Shown here: positions 17,019-25,882 of the stretch, one piece after another
How the letters are laid out: each line of letters opens with the position of its first letter
Position numbering within the stretch: the stretch's first letter is position 1
Assembly: GCA_016713135.1 (NCBI GenBank)
Contig: JADJPR010000004.1
Coordinates: forward strand, 1 to 64,000
Direction: 5' to 3'
Length of the DNA: 64,000 nucleotides
DNA from: Rhodanobacteraceae bacterium
GTDB lineage: Bacteria; Pseudomonadota; Gammaproteobacteria; Xanthomonadales; SZUA-5
Position numbers and translations under genes: made by a program
Notes under the pieces: generated by a model
Seen by the model: the letters and a program-made list of their open reading frames with translations, nothing else
What the model was told of the DNA's origin: nothing
Database searches by the model: none

Positions 17019-18617
17019 ATGAAGACGGTCAGGTTGGCAGGTTTACTCGGTTTGGGGCTGCTGGCGGCGGGATCCGCCGGGGCCGTGGACTACCTCGGCA
17101 CCAATGTCGGTGCCATTCCCGACAACGATCCGAACGGCAGGTTCGTGAGTTTCAACACCGCCGGCTTCCAGGGGCCGGTAGGTCACGTCCGGGTCAGCAT
17201 GAACCTCACGCACTCCTTCGTCGGCGACCTGCGCGTCACGCTGTTCTCGCCCGGCCTCAGCGGCCAACTGGTGCTGTTCTCGCGCGCCGGTTACAAGCGC
17301 TCGACCAATCCCGGAGCGGGCGCCAACCTGTCCGGCAACTACGTCTTCGACGACCAGCTCGGCGTCGATCTGTGGTCGACAATTGCGCCGCTCTCGACCT
17401 CGCAGGATGTGCCCCAGGGGGCGTATCGCACCAGCACCGCCGGGGCGCCATCGGTGTCGGATGCCGGCGGTTGCTCCACCCGACTGGACCTGGCCTTCGG
17501 TGGGTTGAACCCGGCGCAGGCGGGCGGCACCTGGACCCTGCGCATCGTCGACGCCGCCAACGGCGATGTCGGCACTATCAACTCGGCCACCCTCACGCTG
17601 GAGGCCGCGCCGGTGATGTTCGCGTCCGGTTTCGAGTCGGGTTTCAGCGGCCCGATGGCAAGCGCTTCCCCGGTTCCGGGCAATTGCAGGAAGGCCCAGT
17701 TCGACTACGACGGCGATGGTCGCAGCGACTATGTCACCGTGCGCAATACCGGTGGCGGTGCCGGCGGCGCGATGAGCTGGAATGTGCTGCTGAACAACGG
17801 TGCCGGCGGCAACACTTCGCAGAACTTCACCCACGGCATTGCGTCCGACGTGTTCACGAACATGGACTTCGACGGCGACGGCATCACCGACGCGACGGTT
17901 TGGCGCCCGAGCACCGGCAGCTTCCTGGTGCGGCGTTCCTCGCGTCCGCTCGATGTCCCGCTCGAGATTCCGCACGGGATGATCGGCGACAACCCGCGGC
18001 ACGGCGGCGACTACGACGGCGATGGTGTCGGCGACGCCACGGTTTTCCGCAGTGTTCCTCCGGAGGGTACCCCCTCCCTTTTCCAGATCCGCCTGTCCTC
18101 GAACGGACAGTTGCGCACGCTGGTGGCAGGAGAATCGACCGCTTTCCCGGCCGCCGGCATCGACCTCAACGGCGACCACGTTGCCGACGTCTCGGTACAG
18201 ACGGCCAGCGGCGGCGCTGGCCGTTTCCGCCAGTACGACGGCAACAGCGGCTTCAATTTCCTCGACACAACCCTCGGCCTTCCGTCCGACGCCATCATCG
18301 TCGGCAACCACGCAGGAAATTCGCGCGGCGACATCACGGTTGCACGCGGCGTAGCCGGTGAGATCAACTGGTTCACGCGCGAGGCGATCACCGGTACGGT
18401 CCAGCCCACGGTGGTGTTCGGCGCCGCTGCGACCGATTTCCTGTTGACCGGCGACTACGATGGCGACGGCCTCGACGACCACGCCGTGTGGCGGCCCAGC
18501 GCGATGCCCGGGCAATCGAAGTTCCTGATTCGTCGGTCGACCGCGCCGGCCACCCCGCTCGAAGTGTTCAGCGGAGCGAACGGCGACTACCCGGTGGCCA
18601 ATTCGCGGGTCAACTGA
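17019..18617 (+). CDS. Secreted P-domain protein with FG-GAP/VCBS-like repeats
   Basis: The 532-residue protein has a signal peptide (1-22) and a proprotein-convertase P domain (about 45-205, GPVGHVRVSMNLTHSFVGDL through TWTLRIVDAANGDVGTINS). Five calcium-loop repeats of FG-GAP/VCBS type follow (FDYDGDGRSDY, MDFDGDGITDA, GDYDGDGVGDA, IDLNGDHVADV, GDYDGDGLDDH). P domains normally accompany a subtilisin-like protease, but no protease domain is present here. The junction reads VMFASGFESGF at about residues 204-214, which matches the C-terminal tail of other secreted proteins in this window. ATG 17019 was chosen because it opens the signal peptide and has GGAG upstream. Confidence 0.85.
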   Translation: MKTVRLAGLLGLGLLAAGSAGAVDYLGTNVGAIPDNDPNGRFVSFNTAGFQGPVGHVRVSMNLTHSFVGDLRVTLFSPGLSGQLVLFSRAGYKRSTNPGAGANLSGNYVFDDQLGVDLWSTIAPLSTSQDVPQGAYRTSTAGAPSVSDAGGCSTRLDLAFGGLNPAQAGGTWTLRIVDAANGDVGTINSATLTLEAAPVMFASGFESGFSGPMASASPVPGNCRKAQFDYDGDGRSDYVTVRNTGGGAGGAMSWNVLLNNGAGGNTSQNFTHGIASDVFTNMDFDGDGITDATVWRPSTGSFLVRRSSRPLDVPLEIPHGMIGDNPRHGGDYDGDGVGDATVFRSVPPEGTPSLFQIRLSSNGQLRTLVAGESTAFPAAGIDLNGDHVADVSVQTASGGAGRFRQYDGNSGFNFLDTTLGLPSDAIIVGNHAGNSRGDITVARGVAGEINWFTREAITGTVQPTVVFGAAATDFLLTGDYDGDGLDDHAVWRPSAMPGQSKFLIRRSTAPATPLEVFSGANGDYPVANSRVN

Positions 18618-18929
18618 GCGCGCTGTTGCCACCAGGGCTGGCGCTTGCCTGGCCCTTGCCTTGGTTGCTGAAAGCGCAGCCGCTCGCCTGGGCTGCGCTG
18701 CTGGCCGCCCTGCTGCGGGCGCGTCTTCCGCACGCACGCCTGGCTTGCCTGGCGTGCGCGCTGGACGCTGCCGCGAATGCTGCGGACCGCTGGCGCGACG
18801 GGCTGGCCGCAGTGCGCGAACGCCTGTCGACCTTCGCAGCCCGAAAGAATCGCCGCCAGGGCCGCCAGCACACCTGCCTGCCACGCCGAAGACGTACAAT
18901 CGGCGCTCGGTCCAAGGTAGGGCCTGGTC
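18618..18929. other. Gap without a gene; possible promoter near 18895
   Basis: No frame here is convincing: the open frames are Ala/Arg/Leu strings with no start signal. A TACAAT hexamer at 18895-18900 lies 29 bases before the next ATG and is the best -10 candidate for the beta-propeller gene. No good -35 is visible 17 bases upstream. Confidence 0.4.
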
Positions 18930-21413
18930 ATGAAACTGCGTGGTCTGCTGTGGGTAGTGGCGCTCGCCGCCAGCGGTTCGCTGGCCGCGTGGACGGCCTT
19001 GTGGGACTGGGATTCCGAGCCCGACCTGCCGGGCCCGCTGGTTGCGGGAAAGGCCATCGACAAGGAAGCCTTCATGCTGGCGCGCGCCGAGCAGATCGCG
19101 CTGATGCGCGGTATCGACGTGCAATCCGAACGCAACTATTCACCGCTGTGGCGCGAGCAGGCGATCGCCGAGTTGACTGCTGCTGAGCGGACGCGTTCGC
19201 CGGACACCAGCACCACCGCGTGGACACCGCTCGGCCCGGCGCCTATCCCGAACGGCCAGACCGTAGGGACCACCACCGCGGTCTCCGGGCGCGTGATTTC
19301 CATTGCCGTTCACCCGAGCAACGCCGACATCGTCTACGTGGGTACCGCGAGCGGCGGCCTCTACCGCAGCACCAACGGCGGCGGCACCTGGACGCCGCTG
19401 ATGGACGGCGCACTCAGCCTCGCGATCGGGTCGCTGGCACTCGCGCCTTCCTCGCCGGACACCCTGTACGTCGGCACCGGCGAGCCGAATTTCTCGCTCG
19501 ACAGTTACTTCGGCGTCGGTCTGTACCGCATCGACAACGCCTCATCGGCCAATCCGGTCGTCAACGGACCATTCAACAAGGACGCCGGCAACAACGATCT
19601 GTTCACCGGACGCTCGATCAGCGAGATCCAGGTGCATCCCACCCAGCCGGGGACCATCTTCGTGTCCACCGGTTCGGGCGTCGGCGGCATCGGCGCGAAT
19701 ACCAATCCGACTCTGCCTTCGCGCGGCGTGTTCCGGTCGACCACCGCGAATACCTCAAACCCGGTGTTCGAGCGCCTGACCGGGCTTGCCGGCAACAACA
19801 ACTTCGCGGTCCGCGACATCGCCATCGATCCGCAGAATCCCAACTTCCTGGTCGCCGCGGTGGTCATCACCAGCAACGCGCTCGCCGGCATCCACGTCAG
19901 CACCGACGCACTCGGCGCCACACCCACCTTCACGCAGAGGGTGAGCTTCAATTCGGCCAGCACCAACGACGTGAATTCCGAAGTCGCGATCCAGCGTTCG
20001 ATCGGTGCGCCGCTTCCAACCGTCTATGTCGCCACCGGCAACGCCGGCGGCACGCTGCTGACCAACACCGATGGTGGCGGGGCCAACTGGCCGGTCCAGA
20101 TCGACAACAATTTCTGCACGCCGCAGTGCTTCTACGACATCGCTGTCGCCGTGGCGCCCAACGATCCCACCCGGGTCTACCTCGCCGGTGCGCCGGCGGT
20201 TCCCTTCGCATTCAGTACCACCAGCGGCACCGCGTTCACGATCTCCAGCAACGGCCTGCATGTGGATTCACACGCGATCACGGTCGCGCCCGGCACGCCC
20301 TCGGTGATCTACCTCGGCACCGACGGAGGCATCTACCGCTCCAACGACAGTGGCGCCAGCTGGAATGTGCTGAACAACGCCACCTTCAGCGCCACCCAGT
20401 TCCAGAGCCTCGCGACCCACCCGACCCATCCCGAGCTGATGATCGGCGGCACCCAGGACAACGGCACCCAGTTGCGCAATCCGGACGGCAGCTGGTTCCG
20501 CACCGACGGCGGCGATGGTGGCTTCACGCTGATCGACCAGAACGCCACCGGCACCGCCTCGGTGACCATGTACCACACCTATTTCAACAACACCTCGCAG
20601 ATGGCCTACGCGCGCGTGACCACGCTGGCGGGCGCGCAGGCGCAGAGCTGGAGCGCATTTGGCTGCGGCTTTGGCGGCGTGACCGCAAACGGAATGACCT
20701 GCTCAGCGTCGGCGATCCTGTTCTACGCGCCGATGGCGCTCGGGCCGGGCACGCCGAACACGCTCTATTTCGGCTCCGACGTGCTCTACCGTTCCAGCAA
20801 CAGCGGCACCTCGGTGGTCAAGGTCAGCCAGGAACCGATCAGCGCCGGACAGGCGATCAGCGCGATCGGCATCGGGCCCACCGACGACGGCCTGCGGCTG
20901 GTCGGCCTGCGCAATGGCGGACTGTTCCGCGCCACCGGCGCGTCGACCACCTTGACCCCCATCGATCCGGTCGGTGCCGGAAGCGTGATCCCGGATGTAT
21001 ACATTTCGCGCATCGTCATCGACCGCGCCAATGCCAACATCGCCTACGTGGTGCTGTCGGGATTCCCGGGAGCCGGCCAGACGGTCTACAAGACCAGCAA
21101 CCTGCTCGCGGGCGCGCCCACTTTCAGCGCTTCTGCGACCGGCGTGCCGAACATCCCGGCGAACGCCTTCGCGATCGATCCGGCGAGCTCTTCCACACTC
21201 TACCTCGGCACCGACATCGGGGTGTACCGCAGCACGAATTCGGGTGCCAGCTGGGCACCTTTCGGCAGCGGCCTGCCGCGCGTGCCGGTGTTCGACATGG
21301 CTTTCCAGGCGCCTTTGGCGGCGGGTGGGCGCGGCGCCTTGCGCATCGCCACGCATGGACGCGGGATCTGGGAGATCGCCTTCGACGGCATCTTCCGCAA
21401 CGGCTTCGAATAA
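18930..21413 (+). CDS. Secreted sialidase/VPS10-like beta-propeller protein with FRNGFE tail
   Basis: The 827-residue protein has a signal or membrane-anchor segment (residues 2-22). A long series of propeller blades follows, with Asp-box turns (STNGGGTW near 150, SNDSGASW near 470, STNSGASW near 771) and repeated hydrophobic strands such as DIVYVGTASGGLYRS. This is the fold of exo-alpha-sialidase, VPS10 and photosystem-assembly-like propellers; no catalytic sialidase residues were identified, so a binding role is more likely. It ends in IFRNGFE followed directly by the stop. A strong hairpin follows at 21431-21462. Confidence 0.88.
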   Translation: MKLRGLLWVVALAASGSLAAWTALWDWDSEPDLPGPLVAGKAIDKEAFMLARAEQIALMRGIDVQSERNYSPLWREQAIAELTAAERTRSPDTSTTAWTPLGPAPIPNGQTVGTTTAVSGRVISIAVHPSNADIVYVGTASGGLYRSTNGGGTWTPLMDGALSLAIGSLALAPSSPDTLYVGTGEPNFSLDSYFGVGLYRIDNASSANPVVNGPFNKDAGNNDLFTGRSISEIQVHPTQPGTIFVSTGSGVGGIGANTNPTLPSRGVFRSTTANTSNPVFERLTGLAGNNNFAVRDIAIDPQNPNFLVAAVVITSNALAGIHVSTDALGATPTFTQRVSFNSASTNDVNSEVAIQRSIGAPLPTVYVATGNAGGTLLTNTDGGGANWPVQIDNNFCTPQCFYDIAVAVAPNDPTRVYLAGAPAVPFAFSTTSGTAFTISSNGLHVDSHAITVAPGTPSVIYLGTDGGIYRSNDSGASWNVLNNATFSATQFQSLATHPTHPELMIGGTQDNGTQLRNPDGSWFRTDGGDGGFTLIDQNATGTASVTMYHTYFNNTSQMAYARVTTLAGAQAQSWSAFGCGFGGVTANGMTCSASAILFYAPMALGPGTPNTLYFGSDVLYRSSNSGTSVVKVSQEPISAGQAISAIGIGPTDDGLRLVGLRNGGLFRATGASTTLTPIDPVGAGSVIPDVYISRIVIDRANANIAYVVLSGFPGAGQTVYKTSNLLAGAPTFSASATGVPNIPANAFAIDPASSSTLYLGTDIGVYRSTNSGASWAPFGSGLPRVPVFDMAFQAPLAAGGRGALRIATHGRGIWEIAFDGIFRNGFE

Positions 21414-21430
21414 TCAGCGCGATTGCAAGT

Positions 21431-21462
21431 CGAGCGCCTTCCGCATCTGCGGCAGGCGCTCG
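21431..21462. terminator. Bidirectional hairpin between convergent genes
   Basis: CGAGCGCCT at 21431-21439 pairs with AGGCGCTCG at 21454-21462, and inside it CCGC pairs with GCGG around an ATCT loop. It lies between the stop codons of the beta-propeller gene (plus) and the ABC permease gene (minus), the expected place for a shared terminator. There is no T tract. Confidence 0.65.
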
Positions 21463-21500
21463 ATCGCGTCGATCAGGGCCATTGCCAGCACGGCAGATCC

Positions 21501-21563
21501 GGTCCGCAACCGCCACGGGTTCAGCGCCAGCGGCAGAGGATCTCCTCGCGATTGAAGCCGCGC
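21501..21563 (-). repeat. Direct repeat: end of ABC permease gene, duplicated at 16851-16913
   Basis: This 63-base segment covers the last 14 codons of the permease gene and 20 bases of its 3' flank. It is repeated 4.65 kb to the left in the same orientation with about five differences. Recombination between the two copies would delete the two secreted-protein genes between them. Confidence 0.8.
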
Positions 21564-22339
21564 CGCACCCAGATGAACAACGCCAGGTCGATGGCGAGGA
21601 AAGCCACGCAGGCGCCGATCAAGGCACCCAGGTGCATCACGAGTGCCGGCCCGATCAAGGAGAACAGGATCAGCAGCACCGGTATCAGGATCAGCGCGGT
21701 CACCTGGTTGGCCGCCTGCGGGTCCTGCATGCGTGCGGACACGCGCAGGCACACCAGCGCCGTCATCGCACCGATCTCGGGCGCGAGCACGAACACGCCG
21801 ATCCAGTAGTAGGCATCCGGCCACACCAGTACACCGTTCGCCCACCAAAAACTGGCGACCGAGGCGATCGCGCCGATCAGCGCGGCGATCCACGAGGCGA
21901 TCACGGCCGGCGCCGTCACCGCGAGCATTTTCGCCAGCAGGAACTGGCGGGTCGCCATCGGCGTGGCGAGGACCGGCTCCAGCGTGCGCTGCTGCTTTTC
22001 GCCGACGATTGCGTAGGCGCCGGCGATCGAGACGATCGCCACCGGCATCAGCAGGAAGTAGCCGGCAGCGAGCCGCAACGAAAACACCGCTGCGGCCTGG
22101 GCGACGTCGATACCCTGGGCGGTGGCCAGCAGGGTCGCCGCGTTCAGCATCGACTGCATCTGCGGGTCGATCGGCGCCTTGCCAGCCAGCGCGGAGGCGG
22201 TGGCCAGCGCGATGATCGCGGGCAGCGCCGCGCCCACCAGCGGCATGATCAGGTACACCGGCCAGAGCATGCGGTTCTGGCGCTGGTCGAGGAATTCGCG
22301 CCAGAGCATCCAGCGCAGGGCGGACAGGGTCTTCATCAT
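21521..22339 (-). CDS. ABC-2 type transporter permease (NatB-like)
   Basis: The 272-residue membrane protein has six hydrophobic segments. The cytoplasmic loop VGEKQQRTLEPVLATPMATRQFLLAK is characteristic of NatB/ABC-2 permeases, and a large extracytoplasmic loop follows the first segment. The ATG at 22339 overlaps the ATPase stop (ATGATGA), so the pair is coupled. The C-terminus RRGFNREEILCRWR is duplicated as a remnant at 16851-16913. The exported substrate is unknown; NatAB-type systems extrude sodium or drugs. Confidence 0.88.
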   Translation of the reverse strand: MMKTLSALRWMLWREFLDQRQNRMLWPVYLIMPLVGAALPAIIALATASALAGKAPIDPQMQSMLNAATLLATAQGIDVAQAAAVFSLRLAAGYFLLMPVAIVSIAGAYAIVGEKQQRTLEPVLATPMATRQFLLAKMLAVTAPAVIASWIAALIGAIASVASFWWANGVLVWPDAYYWIGVFVLAPEIGAMTALVCLRVSARMQDPQAANQVTALILIPVLLILFSLIGPALVMHLGALIGACVAFLAIDLALFIWVRRGFNREEILCRWR

Positions 22340-23262
22340 CGGCGCGCCAGCAAATCGAGGTAGCGTTCGCGCAATCCGCGGGTCTGCGGGCGCACTTCGA
22401 GCAGTTCGACGCCGGCCGCGACCAGTGCAGCGACCAGCGCCGGGACCTGCCCATCGGGATCGTCGACGGCTAGCAGCGCGCGCCCCTCGCCCTGTTGCAG
22501 CAAAGTGCAGCCCGGCGGCAGCGCCAGTCCCGTTGGCAGCGCGGCGCGGCTGCGCACCAGCAACTCCGGTCTCGCATCGCCGCCGAGGCGCTGCGGCGGG
22601 CCGTGGTAGATCGCGCGGGTATCGAGTACCAGCACGTCGTCCGCCAGCGCCTCGGCCTCCTCCAGTGTGTGCGTGCTGAGCACGATGCCGCTGCCGCCGT
22701 CGCGCAGTTCGCGGATCAGCGCGTGCAGCTCCTGGGTGGCCTTCGGATCCAGGCCCGCGGTGGGCTCGTCGAGGAACAGCAGCGCCGGCCGGTGCAGCAG
22801 CGCTCGTGCCAGCGCCAGGCGCTGCTTCATGCCCTTGGAGTAAGTGCCGACCAGGTCGCCCGCGCGGTCCTGCAGGTGGAAGCGCCGCAACTCCTCCGCG
22901 CAGCGCTGGTCGACCGCGGCATCGTCCAGCCCCTGCAGGCCGCCGAAGAAGCGCAGGTTCTGCAGCGCGGTCAGGCGTTCGTAGAAACCGGGCGCCTCGG
23001 GCATCACGCCGCAGCATGCGCGGATCGCGTCGTTGTCCTCGTCGCGCTGGCCGAGCGGGTGGCCGCAGACCTGGGCGCTGCCGCTGCTCGGCGCCAGCAG
23101 GCCGCTGAGCATGCGCATGGTGGTGGTCTTGCCGGCGCCATTCGGCCCCAGCAGCGCGAGCACGCGCCCTGGCTGCAGCTCGAAGCTCAGCGCGTCCACC
23201 GCGACGCGCGTGTCGAAGCGCCGCGTCAGCGCCTGGGTGGCGATCAGCGGCGCACCGGCCAT
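22336..23262 (-). CDS. ABC transporter ATP-binding protein (NatA-like)
   Basis: The 308-residue ATPase has Walker A GPNGAGKT near 38-45, signature YSKGM (with KQRLALARALLHRP), Walker B ALLFLDEPTAGLD and H-loop STHTLEE. After about residue 220 it carries the C-terminal extension usual for NatA/drug-export ATPases. It is the first gene of a two-gene operon with the permease. The enoyl-CoA hydratase gene ends only one base upstream on the same strand (23264), so all three may share a message although their functions differ. Confidence 0.9.
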   Translation of the reverse strand: MAGAPLIATQALTRRFDTRVAVDALSFELQPGRVLALLGPNGAGKTTTMRMLSGLLAPSSGSAQVCGHPLGQRDEDNDAIRACCGVMPEAPGFYERLTALQNLRFFGGLQGLDDAAVDQRCAEELRRFHLQDRAGDLVGTYSKGMKQRLALARALLHRPALLFLDEPTAGLDPKATQELHALIRELRDGGSGIVLSTHTLEEAEALADDVLVLDTRAIYHGPPQRLGGDARPELLVRSRAALPTGLALPPGCTLLQQGEGRALLAVDDPDGQVPALVAALVAAGVELLEVRPQTRGLRERYLDLLARR

Positions 23263-23263
23263 C

Positions 23264-24046
23264 TCAGTGGCCCTTGAACTGCGCCGGGCGCTTTTCGAGG
23301 AAGGCGGCGGTGCCTTCGCGCATGTCCTGGGTGGACGCGGTCACCGCAAACAGATGGGTTTCATAGGACAGGCCCTGGTCGAGCGCCATGTCGCCGCCGA
23401 GGATCACCGCATCGAGGATCGCGCGCAGCGCATGCGGCGCCGAACGGGCCAGTTGCGCGGCGATCTTCGCTACTTCGGCATCCAGATCCGCGGCCGCCAC
23501 CACGCGATTGACGATGCCCAGTTCCAGCGCACGCTGCGCGCTGATCGGGGCGCCGAGCAGGCACAGTTCCAGGGCCGCCGCGCGGCTGGTGAGCCGGGTC
23601 AGGCGCTGGGTGCCGCCGAAGCCAGGCAGGATGCCGAGATTGATCTCCGGCGTGCCGAGCTTCGCCGTGTCCGCCGCGATGCGCAGATGGCAGCACATCG
23701 CCAGCTCCATGCCGCCGCCCAGCGCGAATCCGTTAACCCGCGCGATCACCGGTTTCCCGAGGGTTTCGATGCTGCGCATCATGCGCTGGCCGGCCTCGGA
23801 GAAATCGCGCGCTTGCACTGGCGTGGCGCTGGCGAACTCGGTGATGTCGGCACCGGCGACGAAGGCCTTGGCACCCGAGCCGGTGAGCACGATGACCCGC
23901 ACTGACGCGTCCGCGCGCGCGGCGTCGAAGGCCTGCTGCAACTGGCCAATGGTGGCGTGGTTCAGCGCGTTGAGCTTGTCGGGACGGTTGACGCTGATGG
24001 TGCGCACCGCGTCCTGGTCGCTGACCAGCAGGTTGGCGTAGCTCAT
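23264..24046 (-). CDS. Enoyl-CoA hydratase
   Basis: The 260-residue crotonase keeps both catalytic glutamates: GGGMELAMCC near residue 110 and TPEINLGILPGFGGTQRL near 130. The oxyanion-hole segment AFVAGADITEF is near 62. It should hydrate 2-enoyl-CoA in beta-oxidation, in contrast to the LiuC-like protein at 11252-12037, which lacks the first Glu. ATG 24046 was preferred to the longer frame because it gives the family N-terminus MSYANLLVSDQDAVRTISVN. Confidence 0.92.
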   Translation of the reverse strand: MSYANLLVSDQDAVRTISVNRPDKLNALNHATIGQLQQAFDAARADASVRVIVLTGSGAKAFVAGADITEFASATPVQARDFSEAGQRMMRSIETLGKPVIARVNGFALGGGMELAMCCHLRIAADTAKLGTPEINLGILPGFGGTQRLTRLTSRAAALELCLLGAPISAQRALELGIVNRVVAAADLDAEVAKIAAQLARSAPHALRAILDAVILGGDMALDQGLSYETHLFAVTASTQDMREGTAAFLEKRPAQFKGH

Positions 24047-24180
24047 GGTGTGGGCCTCGGGCGACTGCAAAGCTTTGCATTCTACCCAGCCTGCGCGGCG
24101 AGGGATCAGCCAAAAGTACGTAGAGCTTCGTGGCGATGAACGGTATGGTCGGGAAACGATCATCGAAAAAGGGTGAACCC

Positions 24181-25668
24181 ATGCGCAACTGGATGCGGGC
24201 CATGCTGGCGGGAGCTGCGCTGTGGTGGACGTCCGGCGCGCAGGCTCAGGTGACGCCGGACCCGGTCAACCTGACAGCCCTCTGGTACGACCAATCCCAG
24301 GCCGGCCACGGCGTCAATGTGGTGCACCAGGGCAGCATCCTGTTCGTCGCCTGGTACGTATACGGCAGCGACGGCAAAGTGCTGTGGCTGGTCGCCGCGG
24401 CCACGCGCCAGGCGGATGGTCGTTACATCGGCCCGCTGAACAGCTTCAACGGCGTGCCCTTCAACCAGATCAACAACGCGCAGTCGAACATCGCGACCAA
24501 TCCGCGCGGCGAGGCGCGCCTGTCGCTCGGCACCGATGGCAAGCTCGATTTCGCCTACACCGTGGACGGCATCACCCAGACCCGTCGGCTGGAGAAGGCC
24601 GCGTTCGTCGCCACCCCGCCGACCTGCACCTTCACCACCGCCTCGCGTGCCTCGGCGACCAACTACACCGACGTCTGGTGGCGCGAGAGCGAGTCCGGCT
24701 GGGGCCTTTCGGTGGTCCACCAGGGCGATCTGATCTTCATCGCCTGGTACACCTACGGGAGCGATGGCAAGCCGATGTGGGTAACTGGCCTGGCCACGCG
24801 GCAAGCCAACGGAAGCTACACCGGCGACCTCAACCGTCCCGCCAGCGGCACCGCCTTCAACCTGATCAACGGGCCGGCGACCACCTTCCCGGTGCCGTTG
24901 GTCGGCAATTTCTCGCTGAGCTTCAGCGACGGCGAGAACGCCACCTTCAACTACACCCTGGACGGCGTGACCCAGAGCAAGGCGATCACGCGCCTGGTCT
25001 ATGTCGGCGCCGACGTGCCCAAGACCGTGTGTGCGACCAGCACCGGCGGCGGTGGCGGCGCCGCGCTGACCAGTTGCGACCCGGGTCTGAACGCCGGCGA
25101 CTTCCGCACCTTCCGCTTCAACAACGGCAACCCCGACAGCACCGAGCGGGTGATCGGCCCCGGCACCTTCCAGGGCCAGAACGTGATCATCGTCGAGCAG
25201 TACGATCCGCAGAACGTGATCACCGGCCGCAGCTACCAGCAGATCGACGCCGACGAGATCCGCACCATCGCCACCGAAGGCTTCCAGAACGGCGCGGTCG
25301 CGATCACCACGGTCTACAACCCGCCCGCGAAGTTCATCCGCGTACCAGCGGTCAACCAGACCTACACCCACAACTACGTGGGCACCTCCAGCGGTTCCGG
25401 GCTCAACTACACCACCCAATACACCGAGACCATCAAGCGCGAGGCGGACGACGCCGAAGACCCGCCAGCGGGCAACTTCAACGCCTGCAAGTTCAAGCGC
25501 GACATCGTTACCGTCACCTTCGGCATCACCCAGACGGTCAACATGGACCTGTGGATGTCGCCGCAAGTGGGCAACATCCGCTCGCGCACCCGCACCTCGG
25601 CCAGCAGCGGCGAGATCCAGATCGACCTGCTGCGGGCAAGGGTGAACGGAGTGAATTACGGCAACTGA
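24181..25668 (+). CDS. Secreted protein with two tryptophan-rich repeat modules
   Basis: The 495-residue protein has a signal peptide (1-20, cleavage after GAQAQ) and two copies of a module of about 75 residues. The first contains ALWYDQSQAGHGVNVVHQG, then ILFVAWYVYGSDGKVLWLV. The second contains DVWWRESESGWGLSVVHQG, then LIFIAWYTYGSDGKPMWVT. The C-terminal half is an unassigned domain of about 190 residues after a GGGGG linker. The WY-GxDG-xW module is common in secreted proteins of this bacterial group; its ligand is not known to me. The start was set by AAGGGTGA before ATG 24181. It is followed by a GTTGTGG hairpin element. Confidence 0.8.
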   Translation: MRNWMRAMLAGAALWWTSGAQAQVTPDPVNLTALWYDQSQAGHGVNVVHQGSILFVAWYVYGSDGKVLWLVAAATRQADGRYIGPLNSFNGVPFNQINNAQSNIATNPRGEARLSLGTDGKLDFAYTVDGITQTRRLEKAAFVATPPTCTFTTASRASATNYTDVWWRESESGWGLSVVHQGDLIFIAWYTYGSDGKPMWVTGLATRQANGSYTGDLNRPASGTAFNLINGPATTFPVPLVGNFSLSFSDGENATFNYTLDGVTQSKAITRLVYVGADVPKTVCATSTGGGGGAALTSCDPGLNAGDFRTFRFNNGNPDSTERVIGPGTFQGQNVIIVEQYDPQNVITGRSYQQIDADEIRTIATEGFQNGAVAITTVYNPPAKFIRVPAVNQTYTHNYVGTSSGSGLNYTTQYTETIKREADDAEDPPAGNFNACKFKRDIVTVTFGITQTVNMDLWMSPQVGNIRSRTRTSASSGEIQIDLLRARVNGVNYGN

Positions 25669-25680
25669 GCGGCTGCCGCG

Positions 25681-25798
25681 GTTGTGGGTTGTGAGTTGTA
25701 GGTTGTGGGCGGCAAGAACCGGGTTCCGGACTTGCCGCTCTTGATCCTGCTGCCCACAACCCACAACCCACAACCCACAACCCACAACTCAGAACCCA
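25681..25798. repeat. Tandem-repeat hairpin element (GTTGTGG arms)
   Basis: The left arm (25681-25710) has four imperfect GTTGTGG heptamers. The right arm (25753-25798) has six complementary CCCACAA units, so the arms are unequal in copy number. The spacer contains its own palindrome (GCGGCAAG with CTTGCCGC). The element separates two genes on the plus strand. Confidence 0.9.
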
Positions 25799-25882
25799 GG
25801 CGGAAGCGCCGCGTCATCGCCCCGTCGCCATCCATCCGCTACACTGTGCGCTCCGCCCCCATGGGCTCCGTTGTCGTTGTGG

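Noticed and set aside
19220..22363. Plus-strand open frame of more than 1000 codons
   Set aside because: It runs out of frame through the beta-propeller gene and antisense through the ABC permease gene; the translation is Arg/His-rich with no start signal.
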